The notes below the pieces were generated by a model. That model made no database searches. It was not told the origin of the DNA and saw nothing but the letters and a program-made list of their open reading frames with translations. Source: an uncultured Lachnospiraceae bacterium (GTDB lineage Bacteria; Bacillota; Clostridia; Lachnospirales; Lachnospiraceae). From it: a stretch of DNA of 20,283 nucleotides. Below are positions 15,687 through 20,283 of the stretch, piece after piece (position 1 is the first letter of the stretch; each line of letters begins with the position of its first letter). A program made the translations under genes and the position numbers. The stretch is taken from positions 1 to 20,283 of the forward strand of contig CACZSE010000211.1 in NCBI GenBank assembly GCA_902783735.1, in the 5' to 3' direction.

Positions 15687-16406
15687 CTATATCTCCGAAA
15701 ACTCTGCCACCGAAAAAATGCTTCCGTCCTCACCATACAGAGCGACCACACAGCGGTTGTCCTTTTTATATACTACCGGCGAGATAATGTCATTAAGTAC
15801 CGCCTGTTTACGATAATCTATTCTTAACGATGATATGTTTGCATCTTCACCGGCTGCAGTCATGGCCAGTTTCACATACTGCCCGTTGTTTACATGATGA
15901 TTGCTGTCGAGATGATGGAGTTGAATATGGATCGGATCCCTTTTAATCTCGGTAACATCATCACCTGTCGGTATGGCAACCTTTCTGGAATTGTATTCCA
16001 TATCAAGTTTAGGCTCCATTTCATATGCATCCCGAATGAACTGCGGTGCCTTTGAAGGCTTGAAAGTAACGGTATCGATAAGGGTCCACATTGAATTGGC
16101 CTTTACGATAAGTTCTCCGGATTCATCCTTTAAATAAAAATTCCTGTAACCGAAGCATCCTTTAAAATCATAGGGATATGTTCCTACGGTAACATATTCA
16201 CAGAGTTTGGGAAGTCTTGTTATGTTCAGTTCCCAATAATTGATGACCCATACTACATGGCGTTTAGTGAGAGCATCAAATCCTACACCCAGATCCTCCG
16301 ACTGAAATGTGGAACAATCCTGGAATGCATCTATCAGAGCCGTAACCGTAAAGGTTTTGTTTACATCGCACTCACTGAATCCTATTCTGCGTTTATATTC
16401 GTACAT
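15687..16406 (-). CDS. Acyl-[acyl-carrier-protein] thioesterase (FatA/FatB-like, double hotdog)
   Basis: A 239-residue cytosolic enzyme predicted to hydrolyse acyl-ACP, releasing free fatty acids from type II fatty acid synthesis. Two hotdog domains are expected (about 1-125 and 145-238). Good matches are GFSECDVNKT (9-18), the VVWVINYWEL stretch (51-60), ANSMWTLID (103-111), and the C-terminal catalytic motif D-x-N-x-H-VNN (Asp167, Asn169, His171). The residue aligning with the additional catalytic Glu of plant FatB (in YRREC) appears to be Gln201 in DYRKQA. If the hand alignment is right, this is a substitution worth noting. The ATG at 16406 follows GGGGGA. It is the first gene of an operon with cvfB and the CPBP protease. 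Confidence 0.88.
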   Translation of the reverse strand: MYEYKRRIGFSECDVNKTFTVTALIDAFQDCSTFQSEDLGVGFDALTKRHVVWVINYWELNITRLPKLCEYVTVGTYPYDFKGCFGYRNFYLKDESGELIVKANSMWTLIDTVTFKPSKAPQFIRDAYEMEPKLDMEYNSRKVAIPTGDDVTEIKRDPIHIQLHHLDSNHHVNNGQYVKLAMTAAGEDANISSLRIDYRKQAVLNDIISPVVYKKDNRCVVALYGEDGSIFSVAEFSEI

Positions 16407-16445
16407 ACTTTCCCCCGTTTATAAACCACCGTAAATATGTATCAG

Positions 16446-16474
16446 ATTATAACATATGGCACTTACCCGCTCAA
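16446..16474 (-). promoter_or_regulatory. Sigma-A promoter of the thioesterase-cvfB-CPBP operon
   Basis: On the minus strand, -35 TTGAGC (16474-16469) and a perfect -10 TATAAT (16451-16446) are separated by 17 nt with a TGT extension. The -35 overlaps the stop codon of the upstream AEC transporter gene (16473-16471). Predicted start is near 16439, about 33 nt before the ATG. Confidence 0.82.
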
Positions 16475-17397
16475 GCAATGGCAAAAGCTATTCCCACTAT
16501 CAGGGTCATGGTAATTATGGACAAAAGGGTTGATACGGCCACAGTCTCGGATGACAGTTCACTGTTACCGCCAAACTTTATGGTGAACATGGTTGAGCTT
16601 GCCGCCACAGGCGCTGATGACGATACAGCGCAAGCTATCAGCAATACTCCCCTTATACCAACAAGATAAAGAATGGTCAGTATAAGAGCCGGACATACCA
16701 AAAGTCTTAACAGCATCATGATATACTCATCCTTGTCTCTCATTGCCTTTTTAAAATCTATCTTAGATACATTATAACCTATCACAAGCATTGGGACCGG
16801 AGTGTTCAAAGCCGCCAGATATTCCACCGGAACAGCTATAAGTCCCGGCAGTTTGAATGATGTAAAAAAGAACAGTAATCCTATCACGACAGGTATGACA
16901 CCGGGGTTTAAAACTATTTTCTTTAAAGACAACCCTCCACCGGTCCTGTCCATGATAACAAGTCCGTATGACCACAAAAACAGATTAAAGACTGCTACAT
17001 AAGACGCTCCGTAGAATACGCCTTCGCTTCCTAACAGTGCGTCCAGGAGCGGAAGTGACATAAAACCGCAGTTTGAAAAAATGACACCGAATCTGAACAG
17101 CCTGTTCTTATCGTCATCACTGTTATGTATGAATAGCTTCCCCATGAAAATACACAAAACGTGTGACAATACCGCTGCCATAAACGAAATGAGAAACCCT
17201 TTTAACAATGATGGTTCAAAATCCCGTTGAAATGCGTGAATGATGACACAGGGTGTAACTATATAGAGCATGATCTCCGTAATGGTAGAGACTCCCTCTT
17301 TTTGTATTATTCCTTTCCTTGCACCCAAAAAGCCGATCCCGATAAGGATGAACAATATAAAAACCTGTGTACCTACCACCGTAAAACTCTGAAGCAT
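16471..17397 (-). CDS. AEC (auxin efflux carrier) family transporter
   Basis: A polytopic inner-membrane permease with about ten hydrophobic segments. The N-terminal half contains the family-like GFLGARKGII and IMLYIVTPCVIIHAF stretches, and the second half ends in ...SSAPVAASSTMFTIKFGG followed by a last helix. AEC proteins export or import organic anions such as malate; the substrate cannot be read from sequence. I place the start at ATG 17397 (308 residues), because GAGGA lies 7 nt upstream and the protein then begins MLQSFTVVG directly before the first helix. The frame remains open 12 codons upstream to an ATG at 17433, but that codon lies inside a hairpin and lacks a ribosome site. It is probably cotranscribed with the HAD gene 58 nt upstream. 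Confidence 0.9.
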   Translation of the reverse strand: MLQSFTVVGTQVFILFILIGIGFLGARKGIIQKEGVSTITEIMLYIVTPCVIIHAFQRDFEPSLLKGFLISFMAAVLSHVLCIFMGKLFIHNSDDDKNRLFRFGVIFSNCGFMSLPLLDALLGSEGVFYGASYVAVFNLFLWSYGLVIMDRTGGGLSLKKIVLNPGVIPVVIGLLFFFTSFKLPGLIAVPVEYLAALNTPVPMLVIGYNVSKIDFKKAMRDKDEYIMMLLRLLVCPALILTILYLVGIRGVLLIACAVSSSAPVAASSTMFTIKFGGNSELSSETVAVSTLLSIITMTLIVGIAFAIA

Positions 17398-17423
17398 ATT
17401 TATTTCCTCATATAACATTAGAA

Positions 17424-17447
17424 ACAGCGGCATATAAAAGCCGCTGT
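17424..17447 (-). terminator. Weak hairpin between the HAD and AEC genes (partial terminator or processing site)
   Basis: A perfect 8-bp inverted repeat, ACAGCGGC (17424-17431) and GCCGCTGT (17440-17447), has an 8-nt AT loop. On the minus strand it is followed only by TTTCT, so it is a poor intrinsic terminator. It could tune expression of the AEC gene relative to the HAD gene. Confidence 0.45.
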
Positions 17448-17455
17448 CCGTCAGA

Positions 17456-18178
17456 TCAATTATTTAATCCTTCAAGAACCTTTAACATATCGGTGAAGCT
17501 TCCCCTTTCACCGTCCCAGGGATGCTCCTCACATCTTATCATGGTATCCTCTACCAGATAGGCATCTATTCCCGCCATTGTTGCACAGAGCATGTCTTCT
17601 TTTTCATCGTTGCCGATCATGAGACACTCGTCGGGCCTCAAGCTCATTTTATTTAAGACCGCCTCAAAATATTTGGGGTTGGGTTTACAGAAGCGTTCAT
17701 TTTCATAGCATGTAACAAGGTCAAAATCTTCTTTTTTAAGATCTATCCATCCAAGCCTTGTTTCCTGCCCGACCATCGGAAAGATGGGATTTGTGGCTAG
17801 GATCACTTTATCTGCCTTTCTGCGTGCGGTCTTAACTGCTCTGACTGCCAGAGGATTGTCCTGCGTATAATGTTTGCTTAATCTGAACTCATTGGCATAA
17901 AATCCCAAACACCTTTTGTCAATATCATCAACATCGTGATCTATCAGCTTTGAAAAGGTATCCCAGAACGCATCATGATTAGTTTTTGAACCGTCATTTT
18001 TCATCATGGAATAGGTTCCCTTCCATATGGCATCCACAAATGACTGAATCGGGATCTGAGGCAGATTCACCGTCTTATAGAGTTCCTTAAAGTATCCGTT
18101 TGTGAACACTTCCATATCCATGGGAAGAAGTGTACCGTCAAGATCAAAAAGAATGGCTTTGTACCGGTCCTTGAGCAT
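17456..18178 (-). CDS. HAD superfamily hydrolase (phosphatase-like)
   Basis: A 240-residue soluble HAD phosphohydrolase. Motif I DLDGT has Asp12 as the nucleophile and Asp14 as the acid/base. Motif II is Thr129 in ILATNP, motif III is Lys165 in CKPNP, and motif IV is GNDEKED (189-195) with Asp191 and Asp195. A helical cap (about 18-105) sits between motifs I and II, giving a type C1 layout. All catalytic residues are present, but the substrate is not predictable. The ATG at 18178 follows AGAGGAAAG. A strong promoter lies upstream, and the AEC transporter gene follows after a weak hairpin. Confidence 0.9.
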   Translation of the reverse strand: MLKDRYKAILFDLDGTLLPMDMEVFTNGYFKELYKTVNLPQIPIQSFVDAIWKGTYSMMKNDGSKTNHDAFWDTFSKLIDHDVDDIDKRCLGFYANEFRLSKHYTQDNPLAVRAVKTARRKADKVILATNPIFPMVGQETRLGWIDLKKEDFDLVTCYENERFCKPNPKYFEAVLNKMSLRPDECLMIGNDEKEDMLCATMAGIDAYLVEDTMIRCEEHPWDGERGSFTDMLKVLEGLNN

Positions 18179-18222
18179 ATACTTTCCTCTGATTTCTTAT
18201 TTTATCAAACACGCTACTCAAG

Positions 18223-18251
18223 ACTATACTATACAAATACCATTAATTCAA
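18223..18251 (-). promoter_or_regulatory. Sigma-A promoter of the HAD-AEC unit
   Basis: On the minus strand, -35 TTGAAT (18251-18246) and -10 TATAGT (18228-18223) are 17 nt apart. Initiation is expected near 18216, about 38 nt before the HAD start codon. It lies just downstream of the histidine kinase stop, in an 89-bp gap without a convincing terminator. Confidence 0.72.
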
Positions 18252-18267
18252 GAATAATAAACAGGCT

Positions 18268-19581
18268 TCAGACCTTTCTGAGTAAGAGTTCCACAACGAA
18301 GCCGTTATCATTGTAATACTCTAATCCCCCGCCCTGTTTTCCCATATAGGTTTTGACAAGGTACATTCCGAGGCCATATCCGGTCTGATTTGAAGCATTG
18401 TTTCCCCTGTAATACTTTTCTGCTATGAGAGGGAGATCGTCTCTGTCTACACCCGGTCCGTTATCTTTTATGGTTATCTTTATAAAGCCTGCTTTTGAAC
18501 CGTCAGCCATGGGCATCTCTTCTGTCTGTGAAAAACTGACTCTTATATCCGTACCGGCGTATTTGTTTGAATTGCCAACCACATTGTCTATTACCTGCTC
18601 CATTCTGATCCTGTCCATATATACGAGGCAGGGATGGATGTGATTTTCAAGAATGATCTTTCCGTAATCGGAAAGATTGCTTAAAAACTCCTCAATTATG
18701 GTAGAATTCTCTTCTCTGGGTGTTACATCTATCTTTTCAAGGTCTTCCAGATTTGCATGCATAACGTCGCTCATCAGTGAGCTTATCGTATCGGCTTTTT
18801 CCGAAACCGATCTTACCTTATCTACAAGATCTTTGTATTCTGCTGCCTCTTTTGAGTTGTCATCAGACAGTTCATCGATCTTTCTTGAGAACCTGATCTC
18901 AATGACTTCACATGCTGCCTTGATCACGGCCAAAGGAGTTTTTATATCGTGGCTCAGCCCTTGTATGAGTTCCTTTCTTGCTATCTCGGCCTGTCTTTCT
19001 CTGTTTATCGAAGCTTTAAGCTGTTCTCTCATAATATCAAACCCTTCGATAAAACTGCCAAACATGCTGTTTTTACGAATAGGTAATGGTTTATCAAGTT
19101 CTCCTTTTGCGATATCCGTTGCAAATCCCTTAAGTTCCTCGATGGGGATCAAGAATACCAGGTACATATATAATAACAACAAATAGCCGCTTACCAGTAC
19201 TGCCAACCACAGTACCAGCGCGGCTTTATAAAATGCATGACTTGCTTTGTTAAAATTTCCTTTTATATCATTCCATCCGACCTTGCCGATATATTCTCCT
19301 TTTAACTCAACATCAAGTATGATGGCACCTTCGGCGTAAAGCGGAGCAAGTTCCGGATCGTTGATCTTTTTTGACATTACAAGTACACAATTATATTTGT
19401 CTTCTATATCCGTCTCGGGCAGACCGGCTTCTATATCTGCCTCAACCTGATACAAAAGATCATTGTAATAAACTATATCCCTCTTTTCATAGGTCGTCTT
19501 CTTTCCGATACTGTAAAACATGAGCAGCCCGACAACCATGAGGATCGTAAATATAACGAATAATTGCCTCAGTCTTTTCAT
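18268..19581 (-). CDS. Two-component sensor histidine kinase
   Basis: A 437-residue membrane kinase. TM1 (about 6-26) and TM2 (about 122-145) flank an extracytoplasmic sensor region (27-121). A HAMP-like linker (about 145-198) follows. The HisKA domain has phospho-acceptor His211 in GLSHDIKTPLAVIK, with a longer than usual helical hairpin (about 205-280). The HATPase domain has the N-box DNVVGNSNKYAGT (332-344), G1 KDNGPGV (372-378) and G2 GYGLGMYLVK (401-410). All key residues are present. Its ATG overlaps the TGA of the response regulator by 4 nt (ATGA) and has only a weak ribosome site, indicating translational coupling. The signal is unknown. Confidence 0.94.
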   Translation of the reverse strand: MKRLRQLFVIFTILMVVGLLMFYSIGKKTTYEKRDIVYYNDLLYQVEADIEAGLPETDIEDKYNCVLVMSKKINDPELAPLYAEGAIILDVELKGEYIGKVGWNDIKGNFNKASHAFYKAALVLWLAVLVSGYLLLLYMYLVFLIPIEELKGFATDIAKGELDKPLPIRKNSMFGSFIEGFDIMREQLKASINRERQAEIARKELIQGLSHDIKTPLAVIKAACEVIEIRFSRKIDELSDDNSKEAAEYKDLVDKVRSVSEKADTISSLMSDVMHANLEDLEKIDVTPREENSTIIEEFLSNLSDYGKIILENHIHPCLVYMDRIRMEQVIDNVVGNSNKYAGTDIRVSFSQTEEMPMADGSKAGFIKITIKDNGPGVDRDDLPLIAEKYYRGNNASNQTGYGLGMYLVKTYMGKQGGGLEYYNDNGFVVELLLRKV

Positions 19582-20283
19582 GATAATTCCAGTATATATC
19601 CGGTTCCCCAGATCGTCTTTATATAGTTTGGCTTGTTGGGATCCTTTTCTATCTTCTCCCTCAGTTTTCTTATGTGAACATTGAGTGTACTGTCACTGAA
19701 AAAGGTATCCCCCCAGACCTCATCAAAAAGAACTTCTTTCTTAACTATGGTATCGTGATGCATATACAGACAATTTAGCAGAGCATATTCTTTAGCCTTG
19801 AGCGAAATCCTGTTACCGTTTATTACAACAGACATGGTAGACGGATCCATAATAAAAGGACTCTGAACGGAATCGTTTTCCATATCGTCTGCATCAGTCT
19901 TTGCAGTTGCTTTTACTTCTGCATTCTTTATCTGTTCTACCCTTTTGAGGTTTACTTTCACTTTGGCAAGTAATACCGAAAGACTGTACGGTTTCTTTAC
20001 GTAATCATCACCGCCTATTGAAAGCGCTATCAGAACATCGTCATCACTCTGTCTTGCACTGATAAAAATGATCGGAAGCTGCATATCTTCTCTTAACTTC
20101 TTGCAGACATCAAATCCCAAACCATCACCGAGATTGATATCAAGTAATACAAGATCGGCAGTATTGTCTTCAAAGAATTTAAAACACGCTTCACCACTTT
20201 CCACATACTGAGTAGAAACATCAAACATGCAGAAATACTCTGTTGTCATCTTCGCTAATTCAGTTTCATCATCGACTATCAAA
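19578..20283 (-). CDS. OmpR/PhoB-family response regulator (partial, start beyond the window)
   Basis: Receiver domain plus winged-helix DNA-binding domain. The frame runs off the right edge. The first visible codon is TTG, which reads as the Leu of the typical LIVDDE receiver start rather than a real initiation codon, so a few N-terminal residues are missing. In visible numbering, acidic pocket Asp4/Asp5, phospho-acceptor Asp48 (LVLLDIN), switch Ser75 (FISAR) and Lys97 (VKKPYS) are present. A basic, Lys/Asp-rich linker (about 108-130) leads to the OmpR-type winged helix (about 135-232) with ALLNCLYMH, DEVWGD and VHIRKLREKI. It overlaps the kinase gene by 4 nt. Targets are unknown; the HAD-AEC unit is the nearest downstream gene pair. 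Confidence 0.94.
   Translation of the reverse strand, partial: LIVDDETELAKMTTEYFCMFDVSTQYVESGEACFKFFEDNTADLVLLDINLGDGLGFDVCKKLREDMQLPIIFISARQSDDDVLIALSIGGDDYVKKPYSLSVLLAKVKVNLKRVEQIKNAEVKATAKTDADDMENDSVQSPFIMDPSTMSVVINGNRISLKAKEYALLNCLYMHHDTIVKKEVLFDEVWGDTFFSDSTLNVHIRKLREKIEKDPNKPNYIKTIWGTGYILELS

Noticed and set aside
17431..17433. ATG at 17433 as the AEC transporter start
   Set aside because: It lies within the stem-loop and has no ribosome site. The ATG at 17397 has GAGGA at 7 nt and directly precedes the first membrane helix.
20280..20282. TTG as the start codon of the response regulator
   Set aside because: The codon is the Leu of the conserved LIVDDE receiver start, at the very edge of the window. 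The true start lies beyond it.

Overview
The window looks like chromosome from a Firmicute of the Clostridia, most likely a Lachnospiraceae member (Butyrivibrio/Roseburia/Lachnospira type). The basis is inference from gene content and style: strong AGGAGG-type ribosome sites, sigma-A promoters with 17-bp spacers and TG-extended -10 boxes, a Gram-positive LexA box, PucR-ftsE-ftsX-M23-S41-uvrB-uvrA gene order, a CvfB protein, a YjfB-type motility protein, and a secreted BspA-like leucine-rich repeat protein. GC looks moderate (about 40-45% by eye). No tRNA, rRNA, CRISPR array, transposase or phage gene was seen.

All genes but one lie on the minus strand, so transcription order runs right to left. 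At the right edge is a two-component system (OmpR-type regulator, cut by the window end, then its histidine kinase). Next come a HAD phosphatase and an AEC transporter under a promoter at 18223-18251. A three-gene operon follows (acyl-ACP thioesterase, CvfB, CPBP membrane protease), with a near-consensus promoter overlapping the AEC stop codon. It ends at a bidirectional terminator shared with the only plus-strand gene, a 66-residue YjfB-type protein.

The centre is a cell-division/cell-wall operon: PucR-type regulator, ftsE, ftsX, a coiled-coil M23 peptidase and a membrane-anchored S41 peptidase, ending in a terminator at 7931-7972. FtsEX is expected to gate the M23 hydrolase at the septum, and the S41 protease probably processes envelope proteins. 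A 1679-residue secreted LRR/Ig-like protein follows with its own promoter and terminator, and then the uvrB-uvrA excision-repair operon.

The most notable structure concerns the LRR gene. It sits between the S41 protease gene and uvrB, and both flanks carry a copy of the same SOS-type promoter. Each has a GAAC-N4-GTTC LexA box, an identical 18-bp stretch, a -35 and a -10 at the same spacing. The copy next to uvrB is near-consensus and should make uvrBA SOS-inducible. The copy next to the S41 gene has its -10 inside the terminator hairpin. This suggests that the 5.3-kb LRR cassette was inserted at the uvrB promoter with duplication of it, and that LRR expression could have acquired an SOS input.
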